Part shown: positions 10,601 to 21,830 of the stretch, piece after piece
Numbering within the stretch: the first letter of the stretch is position 1
Layout: the number at the start of each line of letters is the position of its first letter
Origin: Polytrichum commune
Lineage: Eukaryota; Streptophyta; Polytrichopsida; Polytrichales; Polytrichaceae
Length of the DNA stretch: 64,000 nucleotides
Direction of reading: 5' to 3'
Assembly (NCBI GenBank): GCA_950295325.1
Contig: OX485804.1
Coordinates: forward strand, 36,754,429-36,818,428
The notes under the pieces: generated by a model
What the model was told of the DNA's origin: nothing
What the model saw: the letters and a program-made list of their open reading frames with translations, nothing else
Databases searched by the model: none
Program-made: the position numbers and the translations under genes

Positions 10601-13600
10601 TAAACCATTCCAATATGGCCCCGTAGGAATGGGAGAGTACTTTTGTGCACTTGGTGATGGAGATTCTGATGATGCTATTCTAGCCTGGCAGAATACCTTA
10701 CCGGTAAACATGGTCAACAATACGAAAATACATAGTTTTGACCAACTAAGACTAGTCCATATCGTACAAGAAGAAGAAGAACGACCCCAAACACTGGTTA
10801 AGGATGAATTAGCTAAGAAATGGGAGTCTACCATGTTTGAGTCTGACCAACCTGTCAAAAATTACGTGGTTAAGAATGTGTGTAAAGATATGAATTTGAG
10901 TGATGATAACACACCCCGCATTATCAAAGTCTATGAGAAAATAACGGATGATGAGTGGAAGTTTTGGAGAGATTTCTTTAAGAGGAATATTAAAGTCTTT
11001 GCATGGACGTACAAAAATTTGCGAGGAGTTCCCCCAGAGATCTGTGAGCATAAGATTATTTTAGAGGAAGGAACAACCCCCGTTCGACAAAGACAATATA
11101 GGATGAATCCAAAATATTCCCTATTAGTTAAGGAAGAAGTGGATAAATTGTTGGAAGTCGGCATTATCTATCCTATTCCATATAGTGATTGGGTGTCACC
11201 CATAGTCGTAGTACCAAAGAAAAACGGCAAACTACGAATATGCGTGGATTATTGGAAGTTAAACAGTGTCACTAAGAAGGATTATTTTCCTCTACCATTC
11301 ACAGACAGTATGTTGGACGGAGTAGCAGGATATGATTGTTATTCCTTTATGGATGGATTTTCTGGGTATAACCAAATTTCAATATATCCACCCCACCGTC
11401 CCTTAACTGCTTTCACGACACCATGGGGTGTCTTCGCACATGCCCGTATGCCGTTTGGTATGTGTAACTCCCCTGGAACCTTTTCTAGATTAGGGGTTAA
11501 CACATTTCAGAAATATCTCCATCGTACAATGGAAGTCTTCCTGGATGATTTTGCAGTCTATAGCACCAAAGAGAAACATGCACAACATCTTCAAGAATGT
11601 TTTGATGAGTGTATGAAAGTTGGAATTTCTATTAATACAGCCAAGTCAGTGTTTCTGGTACCATTTGGTAAGTTGGTAGGTCACATAATATCAAAACAAG
11701 GGGTTGCGACTGACCCTGAGAAAATCGCAATCATCTCTTCATTACCTATACCAACCACCGTTTCAGAGGTCAAAGGATTTTTAGGACACACGGGCTACTA
11801 TCGTCGTTTCATCTTTCGTTATTCGGTCATCGCTATGCCATTGACTGAATTGTTAAAGAGGACCGATACCCCACCCGTTTGGACTCAGGCATGTACGGAA
11901 GCCTTTAATAAACTTAAAAAGAAATTAGCCTCTGCACCAATATTAGTAGCTCCTAATTGGGAAAAAGACTTTGAAGTGTATGTAGATGCGTCAAATGTAG
12001 CAGTTGGGGCTGTGTTAAGCCAAAAAGATGAGAAAGGTCATGACCATCCTATATACTTTGCTAGTCGTCAATTAGTTCAGGCAGAGCGTAATTATACAGT
12101 CACGGAGAGGGAAGCCCTAGGAATGATCTTCTCAGTGCAAAAGTTTAGACATTACCTATTAGGGTATAAGTTTGTATTCCATGTCGATCACGATGCCCTA
12201 AAGTACATGATAAACAAACCCCAATTAAGTGGAAGAATAGCTAGATGGGTTTTATTATTACAAGAGTTCAATTTCACTATCCAAGTTCGACCTGGTAAGA
12301 GTCATGCTAACGCAGACCACTTATCACGGTTAAGTGATGCGTTAGGCACTGAACCCATCGATGACTCCTTCCCCGATGCTGATTTATTTTTCATAGAAAA
12401 GGTGTCTCCTGAATACGCTGAGATAATTAACTACTTACAAACCAATACATTCCCTAGGGATTTTTCTAAAAAACAACAACAGCGATTGGCTTTTAGAGCA
12501 GCTCCATACTCGATCATTGCCGACACGTTGTACAAAAAGGGCAAAGATGGTGTATTGAGACGTTGTATTCTGAGTTCAGAAATACCCTTGATTTTGCAAG
12601 GATGTCATAGTGACCCCGCAGGAGGTCATTTTGCGGGGAATGTCACTGCTAGAAAAGTCTTACAAGCATGATATTGGTGGCCCACCCTATTTAATGATTG
12701 TGTCACTTACGCTAGACAGTGTGACGTTTGTCAAAGGGTGGGTAAACCTACAGACACATCAGCAATGCCATTACACCCTATCCTAACATTGGCACCCTTT
12801 GAGAAATGGGGAATTGATTTTGTTGGTCCAATTAACCCTCCTAGTAAGAGTGGACGTCATCGTTATATTTTAGTTGCTACAGATTATGCCACTAAATGGG
12901 CTGAGGCTGAAGCCACTAAACGGGATGATAAAGAAACAGTTGCTAAATTCCTTAAAACTAATATCCTCTCACGCTTTGGTTGTCCACGAGAGTTGATTAG
13001 CGATAGAGGTACCCATTTTGTTAATGATGTCATTGAGTTATTAACTGATAAATACAAGATTAAACATCGCCTTACTACCCCATATCACCCGAGAGCCAAT
13101 GGTCAAACAGAGAAGACTAATGGAATTCTGTGTAAAATCATTACCAAAACGGTCCAAGGTTCTATGGTTGACTGGGACATTAAGTTATTGGATGCCTTAT
13201 GGGCATATCGTACAGCCTATAAAGTCACAACCAAATTTACCCCTTTTCAATTGGTTTATGGCCAAGAGGCTATTCTACCCATCGAATTGGAATTACCATC
13301 TTTACGTATAGCGTTGGAAGAGCGATTAGATGACTCAGAATCATTAGAGGAACGGATTGCAATGTTGGAAAAATTGGATGAAATCCGAGCACAAGCTTAT
13401 CTCAATACAGCCGCAATTCAAAAATGGCGGAAAACCTACTATGATAGTAAGATGAAGAATAAAGTCATCTCTGATAATGACTTAGTCTTACTTTATGATA
13501 GTCGTTTTCAAAAATTTCCTGGAAAATTTAAAATTCGTTGGCAAGGTCCTTATAAAGTGGTTAAAAGTTATGAAAATGGCTCTTGCGATCTAGAAGATTT

Positions 13601-13664
13601 TCAAGGTCGACCCTTAGCTACTCGCATTAATGGCAATCGTCTTAAGATTTATTGTACTAACTGA
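7608..13664 (+). pseudogene. gag-pol polyprotein with one in-frame stop
   Basis: One continuous frame is interrupted only by TGA at 12669-12671. The first good ATG is 8116, but the frame is open from 7608 and the true start is unclear. Gag capsid domain lies at about 8150-8620, followed by four zinc knuckles at 8948-8989, 9018-9056 (a CX2CX3HX4C variant), 9312-9353 and 9390-9431. The aspartic protease has DTGSS at about 10164. RT has FMDGFSGY near 11346 and FLDD near 11538. RNase H shows its DAS, E, D and ADHLSRL residues at about 11980-12330. The integrase zinc finger is split by the stop, which replaces the residue before YWWP. The integrase core has D 12816, D 13002 and E 13110, giving exactly DD35E, then a GPY/F-like KIRWQGPY module and no chromodomain. 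The usual Arg in RT's VDYRKLN is Trp (TGG at 11253). Confidence 0.9.
12669..12671 (+). other. Premature TGA between RNase H and integrase
   Basis: TGA replaces one sense codon inside the integrase HHCC zinc-binding region. The frame continues unchanged on both sides (7608-12668 and 12672-13664), so one base change explains it. It separates protease-RT-RNase H from integrase. Readthrough cannot be excluded, but no readthrough signal is obvious. Confidence 0.85.
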
Positions 13665-14538
13665 GGTCAGTTAGTATAATAAATAAGGGGGGAAGATAGT
13701 TTGAAAAGTAATAAAGAGCAAATTTTTCAAATTTTTCAAATTACTAGGTAGCACGCCGCGAATTATTAAATTGGGCAATAATCAAGTTAATCATAACAAA
13801 GGGAATTTAAGCATCAGCCTAAAATCAATCTATCAGAGAGAAAAGATAATGCAAAGAACATATTTCGATGAAGCGATAAAGACAGGTAGGTTGATTTTAA
13901 ATTTTGAATTGAAATATTAAAACATCAGTGTAGACGTTTTTTTTAATTTGCCTAATTACTACTAAACTTTTAATAAAGATTAGATTTCAAAGCCAAAACT
14001 AAAACTAGAAATTAATGGTAATAGGCTATAATCTTGGAAATAACACATGATACTCATTTAATTATTTAGGTCTGATAAGATTGATTGAGCTTAATGGAGG
14101 AAGAAATGATTGGAAACAATCTCATGATGAAAATCTGAAGGGTTGTTAAATGATGAAAGCTGGCTATAATCATGCAAGGCCCATAATGGGGGCGGGTGAG
14201 CCTAACCACTCCCCTCTTAATCATGATTTGTCACACACCACACATGGCGGCGCGAATTCGAGCAAGCTCTTACCAAGTTCAGGCTATAATCAAAGGATCC
14301 CTCACAAATGCAACAGGTGCATTAGTGGTTACCAGCTGAGAGTGAATCAACGAATGTGTAGTGTGAGTTCGAGTGTGCATGCCGAGGGAGATTTCAGAGT
14401 TCAAATTGTGAGGACTGTGTGAAATTTTGAGTGTTCTCTGAGAATACTGAGCGAAACAAGCAGTAATCTTGACTACCATTGAGATTGAGGTTAATCAGGA
14501 GAGTGGTTGAGGAGTGGTTTGCAGGCTATAATCAAAAG
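13665..14538 (+). other. Spacer between integrase and the extra ORF, with four GGCTATAATC decamers
   Basis: About 870 bp without a long sense ORF. The exact decamer GGCTATAATC occurs at 14024, 14162, 14282 and 14524, the last ending five bases before the ATG of the 955-aa ORF. At least two copies are preceded by CA, giving CAG|GCTATAATC, which resembles a 3' splice site. A spliced or subgenomic message for the downstream ORF is an inference. Confidence 0.7.
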
Positions 14539-17406
14539 ATGGCAGAGTCGTCAAAGAGGCAGCGCAAGAGGGGTCGAGTAACAATTGAGCCCTTAGTGTT
14601 TCAGGAATTACCAGAGGTTGTGAGAGATCAGATTCGGAAGAGAGAGCCACAAGTGAGAGCTGCTGGGCTATGGGAGTTTTTGTGTAGGTTAGAAATCTCA
14701 TGGCCATGGCAAGCAGATTTGTCTGAGTTTTTTGAATCTGCATTGGCGAGTGAGTTTCGAGAGATTAAAGTGCAGAATGAGAGTGTGCAATTTAACTCAG
14801 GGGCTATAGCCAGAGCGACTACCTTACCTGAAGAGGATGGCCAGCCGCTACTCAATGCTGAATTACCTATCAGTGCGAGGGAATGGGAAGTAGTTTTCAA
14901 AGGAGGAAGTTTAGCATTTGATTCAGAGGCTATGGGCTGGTGCATCGAACTAGCGAGCTCACCCTGGAAGGAATGGTTGGAAGTGTTTCATCAGAGAATC
15001 CAACTGGGTGAGGAGGGGAGCAAAATGGAACATTGCATGGTATGTGCAGCATTCACGGCGCTGATGAGAGGCACCAGATACAACTGGGCCGAGGAACTCA
15101 GACTCCGCATGCAAGAGGAGATCGAGAAGCAGAGGGAGAAGCGACCGGTACCATTGAGGTGTGCAGGCTATATGGGCATTTTGTGCCAGTTGTCGGTTGT
15201 GTCCAGTTCTCCAAGTTCCTTTAGATCAGTTCCACCCTTTTTGAGTCGTCCTAGGTATTTTGCTCCATCTCCGGAGCGTCGCATTGTTATGTCGCCTATA
15301 GCCAGTCCGGACCCACCCGAGATTGTAGAGGAAAGCATAGAGTTATGCGGGGATTTTGCAAGCATAGGAGGACCTAGGGAAAATTTTCAGGTTTTACCTA
15401 GGTTGGTAGTACCTTCACAAATTTTTGAGTTAGGGTCAGAATTGAGCCCCACACCAGAGTCACATGACAGAGAAGGGGTAATACACAAATTACAAGCAGA
15501 ATTAACCCTAGCCAAAGAGAAAGAGAGTCAGTTGCAAGGTCTCAACATCAGCTTGCAAATCAGAGAGGCCCAACTGGAAGAGAAGCTCACAGAGAGTGTT
15601 AAAAGTCAAAAAGAGTGGCAGGATAAGTGTGGAATGGTGTTTACAGAGTTAACCCTAGCCACAAATGAGAAGAACCAGCTGGTGAAAGAGAAAGAGGCTT
15701 TAGAGAGAGAAAAAAATATCTGGGAAGGTCTTAGGGTAAGACAAGAGAAGGCTATAGCCAGTAAGTCCAAAGAAAATCAATCCCTTAAGGCTCAGATACA
15801 AGCTGTCTTTGTGAGTGAGCGGGAGATTTTGGAGAGTGGAGAGAAAATCAAAGAATTAGAAGAGAGGTTGGAGAGGCAGAACATTGAGCTGGAAGCAAAA
15901 AGGAGAAGGATTGAGAGAATGAAGTCAGGTGTGTGGGCCATTGAGAGTGTGTGTCCACCCTTTACCTCCTTGTTCAAAAACTTTGAGTTACAGCGGGATA
16001 TCTTCTTTTTGGTCTATAGCCTGCAATCCAACCAAATTCTAAGCAATTCTGATTTTGAGAAGTTATGGGCAGAATCCCTAATGGATGGGTGTGAGAACCT
16101 TCTCACCGAGATTTTAGTGAGAGGAGGATTAAGAGTGACTGATCCCTTCAAGATGTTTCAGAGTATAGCTGAATTTGGGGTCAGAGTTTTTACCTACTAC
16201 ACTCAACTGGAGTTGTCACTACAACAAAGAAGACATCAGGTGGCAGCTTTGGAGTTAAACCCACCCCAGCGGGAGGTAGATCTCCAATTCTGGAATGTAG
16301 CGGTTGACACCGCATTGACAATTTGTCCTTTACCCTTGCTGAAGAATTGGGCAGCTGAGTTTGCTAGGGTGAGGTCGAGTTTAAGAGGGGACAACTTTTT
16401 GCAAGCTGCGATGGACGCTAGCTCGGAGAGGTTGGCAACCAGCAAACGACTTGACCTTGGCCCCGGACACTACCAATTCAAGTATGACCAGCTGAAGGAG
16501 AGAATGCACAGGATGGATCAGCAAATGGAACAGACAGGAGGAAGAGCACAAGTGAATTTGCAGAATCAAGTAACGTTCTTTTTACCTCCTCCTAACCAGG
16601 TCCATAGGATGCTCAATACTCCGAGCCGAGTAAGAAGCCCATTGGCACATAAGTTCTTGGGAGAGTACGAGGCCCTGTTCGACGAGGATGTGGAACAGCC
16701 AATTCCAACCTGGAAGGCTTTGGAATGGATTTTAGAGGATGTCGGCCAATCAAGACAAGTGAGTACTGATCCAAGTCAGTCTCATGACAAGGTCTATCGC
16801 CGTATCTGTGCTGGATGGAGCAGGGAACCCCCTTTGAATGTGAGGAATGACCTCAGGTTTTGCAACTGCCCGAGGCGGTACAAGTGGCCTACTAACGCCC
16901 TGGTGGATAGTTTGGAATACAATTGGCCACTGATTCCTGGTTCATTCATGACACCTCAGGATTGCAATGTGGCTTACATGCAATTTTCTTTTGACCATCG
17001 CCAGCACCGCGACCCAGTATGTTTTCGAGCCGCGATTTTTGCAGCTATTTTGGGAAGCTGGTGTTTGGAGTACAATTTCACTTACAACGTTAATTTGTTG
17101 AGCAAGACAAATCGAGAGGCGCTAATTTTGACGAAAATCAATTACCGATCGGCTCGCTGGTTGCGTTGTATGGAGGCCATATGCTCTACCTATTTCATCA
17201 TCGGACCACACCATAGCCTGATAAATGAGTTTGGAGCCACCAGGTACGGTGTGATTTCAAGAGCATTGCAGGTTCAGAGAGAGGTGGAGAACACGATCGT
17301 ACCTGAAGAAGAGACAATGAGACCGGACTTTGTTGCAGAATATGGCCCTTCGTCTCAGCGACCGTTCCGGAACATGGGAGGACCCCACCGCGGAAGAAGA
17401 CGATAG
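14539..17406 (+). CDS. Extra (env-position) ORF of the Athila-like element, 955 aa, coiled-coil
   Basis: An intact 955-aa ORF lies between integrase and the 3' LTR. The first ATG is at 14539; the frame is open further upstream but without an earlier ATG. The N-terminus has a basic cluster at residues 6-13 (KRQRKRGR) that looks like a nuclear localisation signal. Residues about 310-462 are a long, highly charged Lys/Glu/Leu coiled coil. The C-terminus is basic (RGRRR). I see no signal peptide or clear membrane span, so the 'envelope' label given to ORFs in this position of Athila elements is not supported. The coding sequence contains several CTATAG palindromes (14802, 15294, 15750, 16012). 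It could be a structural or DNA/RNA-binding protein. It is intact although gag-pol is broken. Confidence 0.75.
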   Translation: MAESSKRQRKRGRVTIEPLVFQELPEVVRDQIRKREPQVRAAGLWEFLCRLEISWPWQADLSEFFESALASEFREIKVQNESVQFNSGAIARATTLPEEDGQPLLNAELPISAREWEVVFKGGSLAFDSEAMGWCIELASSPWKEWLEVFHQRIQLGEEGSKMEHCMVCAAFTALMRGTRYNWAEELRLRMQEEIEKQREKRPVPLRCAGYMGILCQLSVVSSSPSSFRSVPPFLSRPRYFAPSPERRIVMSPIASPDPPEIVEESIELCGDFASIGGPRENFQVLPRLVVPSQIFELGSELSPTPESHDREGVIHKLQAELTLAKEKESQLQGLNISLQIREAQLEEKLTESVKSQKEWQDKCGMVFTELTLATNEKNQLVKEKEALEREKNIWEGLRVRQEKAIASKSKENQSLKAQIQAVFVSEREILESGEKIKELEERLERQNIELEAKRRRIERMKSGVWAIESVCPPFTSLFKNFELQRDIFFLVYSLQSNQILSNSDFEKLWAESLMDGCENLLTEILVRGGLRVTDPFKMFQSIAEFGVRVFTYYTQLELSLQQRRHQVAALELNPPQREVDLQFWNVAVDTALTICPLPLLKNWAAEFARVRSSLRGDNFLQAAMDASSERLATSKRLDLGPGHYQFKYDQLKERMHRMDQQMEQTGGRAQVNLQNQVTFFLPPPNQVHRMLNTPSRVRSPLAHKFLGEYEALFDEDVEQPIPTWKALEWILEDVGQSRQVSTDPSQSHDKVYRRICAGWSREPPLNVRNDLRFCNCPRRYKWPTNALVDSLEYNWPLIPGSFMTPQDCNVAYMQFSFDHRQHRDPVCFRAAIFAAILGSWCLEYNFTYNVNLLSKTNREALILTKINYRSARWLRCMEAICSTYFIIGPHHSLINEFGATRYGVISRALQVQREVENTIVPEEETMRPDFVAEYGPSSQRPFRNMGGPHRGRRR

Positions 17407-17428
17407 CTTTTACGGGACGTAAAAGTAT

Positions 17429-17442
17429 TAAGCAGGGGGCTA
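17429..17442 (+). promoter_or_regulatory. Polypurine tract region
   Basis: The purine-rich AAGCAGGGGG stretch, followed by CTA, lies directly before the 3' LTR start at 17443, the expected place for plus-strand priming. It is short and includes one C. Confidence 0.6.
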
Positions 17443-18363
17443 TGTAATACCAATTTTCTGGCCATAGCCTGGTAGAAAGGAAGAAAAAACTTTTCTTTTG
17501 TGATAAAGTAACTAAAAAGATGGATGAAAGTTAGTCTAGGATGAAAGCGGCAGGCTATAGGCCGAGGGAAGAAGTTTCAGGAGTTGCAACCGTCAGGAGC
17601 TCCGATCTTGATAAGCGGGCTATCGCCAGAGAGAAGACACTTCTCGTTATATCTACTGAAGCCATAGCTGTAGAGAATCAGGCTATAGGCGATAGAGTTA
17701 GACTCAAGCATAGTTGTTTTTTTGAAGTAGGATCAGAGCTGGAACATCGCCGTCTGTGATAGAGGGATGTAGCTAAGTAAGATGTAATTAGTTTGAGGAA
17801 GTAAAGACAGTTGCATGGAAATGTTGAGTATGGCCATAATATGTATGTGATCATTATTGTTGAATCAGTGCACAAGTAGTTTGCACGAGTGAATGAAATT
17901 AGCACGACTTGAGTGGAAGGAGTTGAGTCAAGCATGAGGATCTGTGAGTGAAGAAGAGCGGCGACCAAAGAGTCTGTTGACAAATTAACGAAGTTGATAT
18001 CGAAGTTGGAGACATATTGGAAAAAGGAGAGAGTGAAAGGTCGCAACCTGCATTGTGAAAGAAACCTGTTGGATTGAGATTGAGGAGTTATCTTAAGGTG
18101 GAAATCAGAGAGTGATTGGCAGTGAGAGAGAGGAACGAAGCATAAAGAGGGATGGACTATCGCCGAAGTAAAGATAAATGGAAATGGCCATAGTCTGTAG
18201 TTGGGATACAGCGAAGTGAGAGCATCTGTAAGAACTTGAGCAAGAGTTGTCAGAACAGTAGGCATAGCCAAGGAGATCAGATTAAGGCTGAGATTACCGA
18301 GAAAGGAGAGCCGCAGTAGAAACAAGAGAGTTACAGAGCCAACCAAGTTACTGAGAGATACAC

Positions 18364-18412
<49 letters not shown>

Positions 18413-19382
18413 TGCTGAGAGTGGCACAAGAGGAAGAACCGAGAGCTGGTAGGCATGGGCACTGGGAGGTCTTATAACTGCCTATAGCCTGTGCGAGAGC
18501 GAGAGAGAGAATGAGGGAAAGAGAGTTGTCCGAGGTTATCACTAAGAGGGAAGCAATGAGGGCACCAGAAGGTCCACTTAAGTAACCGAGGTTGTCATGA
18601 TGATAAAGTAGTTCTGAGTTGAGAGACATTACCTCGAGAGACAAGAAGTTTAGAGGGATTATCGAAACATGATGAGAATCGGAGTGTCATGATGATGTCG
18701 AGTCGATAAATAATCCAATCCACAAAGAACGTGCTTTGACATGATTAGGAATGAGAAAGATATGGTTTGATGTGAGAGGAATTAGGCTAGCCGTTGTAAT
18801 AGGTTGTGTTGGAACCTAATGGCTATAGCCTATGTGTTATGTGATTATGGAAGAAGGATGCAGGAATTCAAGCATGTCTTGTGTGTTGTGTGGGACAATG
18901 AAGAGCATGAGATAAGTGAATTTTTCATTATGAGTAATAAATGATAAATGAGATAAAGTGAAGGAACAAATTCTTTGAGCAATACAATTTGAATTATGAT
19001 TGATAGCATTAAATAATCAATTAACGAAGGAAGAAGATACTAACCCCAATAGGATGAAAATCCATTGGAAGACTATCGCCAAGATCCGAAAAGACTATTG
19101 CCAAAGCCATTGAGCTTCACAACTGCAATAGGTCAAAAACGTAGAGTGATAGAAAATTACCCCAAAGATAGGACGGAATCACTCACGACTGAGGAAGCAC
19201 AAAAGAACCATAAGAGGGGAGGAATGAAGAATTAAAGAAGGAATGGAATAAGAAAGAACCTAAGTTGTTATTATGAACCTTAATCCAAAGTGACATTAAC
19301 CCTTATAGACACTATCTCAGTCTTCCTGGAGACATTGTTCCCTGGGTTTTGTTGTTTAGAGAGAAACCAAAAACTTACTACA
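17443..19382 (+). repeat. 3' LTR
   Basis: Same sequence as the 5' LTR with TGTAATACC and ACTTACTACA ends. The GA microsatellite (about 18366-18410) is 14 bp longer than in the 5' copy, and I saw no other difference on comparing the two texts. It is followed by the GTACA duplication. Confidence 0.95.
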
Positions 19383-19387
19383 GTACA
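19383..19387. repeat. Target-site duplication GTACA (right)
   Basis: Direct copy of 4587-4591. Removing the element and one copy restores a continuous transposase exon reading through the cysteine cluster. Confidence 0.95.
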
Positions 19388-20800
19388 CGTCACCTGCCAT
19401 ATCAAATTTCAAAACATTAGTTAGGGATCAATGAATAATTCAAGTGAACCATCATCACTTAATTTATCTTCTCTACAATCCAATGGGGATAAGGAACATA
19501 ACACTCTCATTGTTACTCTCATCAATTGTAATCACAATAGAAAAGTCAAGTACCTTACACCCTTCAGGATGGTCACATATGTAAAAGAATAGCAATGGGA
19601 AAACCCAATGAGAAGAGCCCCATGGATCCACAAGTCGAAGGCCACTGCAAACAGTTTATTGGATTATATTTTGGATCATATCATCAAACCAATTTCATTA
19701 AAATTAATGTGAATCAAGTTTGGATCAAAAAGTATATAAATATCATTCATTATGTATAAAAGTAATGTATTGGTAAGCCCTACTCAAAACTGACACGCTT
19801 CAAGGGCTCCATTACAATAAAGAGACATTCGTGTAGAATTTGCAACTTTCTCTCATAATGTTCGGATTTACCCTTCTCTGCACAAAAGACCAAGTACCAA
19901 AACAAATATCAATTATCACTTATTCTAATGCACTTTGATTCAGATTCTAGTAAAAATAAAATAATACAATATTTAGAAATAGAGAATGTACCTGAATTCA
20001 TCACAATAGGAAGAACAGCAAGCAAGACATGTCCAGCTCGCAATGACCTATTCTCGCAAGCAATATTGGCCAATGACATTACTAATGGATAGCCTACAAC
20101 CCTCCGATCATTAGAGAGCGTCGTTTGGTCGCTGTAGAAAATCAATCCAGCCACAACCCCACCCTTGCAATTGATGTGTATCTGAAGTATAAATCCTCAT
20201 AGTCAATTATCAGAAATCATACCATCAAGAATATTGGGTATCAAACAATGTATCATACATGTGATCACTACTAGTAGTATCTTGAATTGTATTCATTATG
20301 ACATGAAATGCATAAGAGTAAATTTGGAAATTAGTAAACAAACCTGCATTTCATGCCACCACAATGCAGTGTCAGGTGTGGTGATCACAGAAGAACGGCT
20401 TGGATGCAATTTAAAACCTTATACATTACTTGGAGAAGCAAACAACTCTGACAATGCTTCAAGTGGATCTTTGTAGTAAAGAATGAGCTCTTGTGCATCA
20501 ATTGGATTTGAAGCAAGGTGATGTTCAATCCAACCCTGTAGCATACCACAAAAATTTGTAAGTTATTGCATAATTTAAAAATCATGACAACTCTTTAAAG
20601 ACATCATGGACATGTAACAAAACAATACATACATGTTCTTGTTTATACAATTCCCCCTCATGAGCTTCATGCAAAAGCTTTCGCTTCAGGGAATTGTCAA
20701 CTGCACGACATCTGGTGCTTGCCTGGTGGGAGCCTAACGCTCCACGATTGCTAAAATTGATTGCACCACACCTTGTACATGCCAATTTTATAGAATCCAT
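19383..20800 (-). pseudogene. Plavaka-type transposase, N-terminal exons
   Basis: This is the 5' part of the transposase gene that continues at 4591-2214. ATG is at 20800. Exons are 20800-20633, 20535-20344, 20181-19992, 19877-19791, 19644-19554 and the start of the split exon at 19393. Exon 1 encodes a single C2H2/C2HC-like finger (CTRCGAINF..LGSHQ..). Exon 2 has an FYYKDP-like block followed by LWWHEMQ. Exon 3 has the family hallmark SDQTTLS (candidate first catalytic Asp) and YPLVMSLANI. Exon 5 carries VFPLLFFYICDHPEGCK. These match Plavaka transposases in order. Lesions besides the retrotransposon are an in-frame TAA at 20419-20421 in exon 2 and a phase mismatch at the exon 4/5 junction, so the copy was probably already inactive. 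Confidence 0.75.
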
Positions 20801-21830
20801 CTAAAAATTTCTGGTGAAGCTCAAAATTTCTTTGTTCATGAGGTGCCTCATTTAAAATTGTAGAGTTTGGTTGCTCCAACTGAAGTGCAGCTCATGTCAC
20901 AATCGCCAATCTGAAATACCAAAATAACCAATTATTAAATACACAAATGTGAATTTAATTCCAATAAAATGATAGTTACATCGTAAAAACCAGGCAACAT
21001 ACACTTGTTTAAGAGCCTGAAAGAGCTAGTGGTCATGTGGAGATAGATAGATAGATAGATGAATTCACGTGTAAATACCTGCTCTGATGATCAACTTATT
21101 AGAAATGCCAATAACATTCTTCTCTAAACCTGTCTCACCTGAGATCATCACGTCATGTTTCCTACCACCCTGCTGTTACGTGACAGTAAAGAAGGATGAG
21201 AAACCTTAAGAAACTGTGAACAATGTAAGGCAAGAATATACGAAATTCCGGCCATTCCTATAATTCTGGCCATTCACGTAATGTTCCATTACCTACTTGA
21301 GTAAAATGTTCGCAAAGCTTCTTACTATGGCCTTCAGACAAGACGTGTTCAAGAAAGGACAATATATACCTCCCTACATTGCCCTGTAGAGGCATTCCTT
21401 GACCATGTTCAACGGTAGACAACAGCCTACTGCGCCAGTCAATTCACCCTAAATATGTAAATTCAACACCACCTTTAAGTTTGCAGCGTCCGAATCATTT
21501 CAGTTCAGCGATGAAAAAGAAGCAGTGGCGTGCTGAAATCTGAAGACAATTTCTCTTCTAGATCACAGTAGTGATGCTCCAGGACTACACGCACATAATT
21601 CAATGTCCCGTTGATGCTTCACAAAAAGGACTTCAATTCATAGCATCTATTTCTATTAGAATTGAAATATTATTATTTCTATTCATAGCATTGAACGGCT
21701 TTCTATTTCTATTAGAAGCTACTCTTTCATTTACACATTCCTCTTGAATCTTAAGTTACCTTGTTCTTTGTGCACATAATTTTAATCAATGTTATGATCA
21801 ATGTTTTGATCATAACATTGGTACTTTCAG
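20801..21830. other. Intergenic region between the divergent transposon genes
   Basis: About 1 kb separates the minus-strand transposase start (20800) from the first recognisable exon of the plus-strand gene (21831). It contains a GATA tetranucleotide repeat near 21040-21060. It may hold a shared bidirectional promoter and the first, unrecognised exon of the plus-strand gene. I identify no specific promoter motif. Confidence 0.4.

Larger units (their letters stand above)
4592..19382 (+). mobile_element. Young full-length Athila-like Ty3/gypsy LTR retrotransposon
   Basis: A 14.8-kb element with 5' LTR 4592-6517, 3' LTR 17443-19382, TGT...ACA ends and a GTACA target duplication. The order is PBS, short 5' ORFs, gag, protease, RT, RNase H, integrase without a chromodomain, a spacer, a 955-aa extra ORF, a polypurine tract and the LTR. 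An extra ORF after integrase, a tRNA-Asp-type PBS and no chromodomain together point to the Athila branch. LTR lengths are 1926 and 1940 bp. The 14-bp difference is seven GA units, and elsewhere the copies looked identical wherever I compared them, so insertion is very recent. The element sits in an exon of the minus-strand Plavaka transposase gene. Confidence 0.95.

Noticed and set aside
9063-11164. Several minus-strand ORFs of 77-159 aa
   Set aside because: Shadows of the gag-pol frame on the opposite strand.
14539-17406. 955-aa ORF as a viral-type envelope glycoprotein
   Set aside because: No signal peptide, membrane anchor or fusion-peptide-like segment is visible; the dominant feature is a charged coiled coil.
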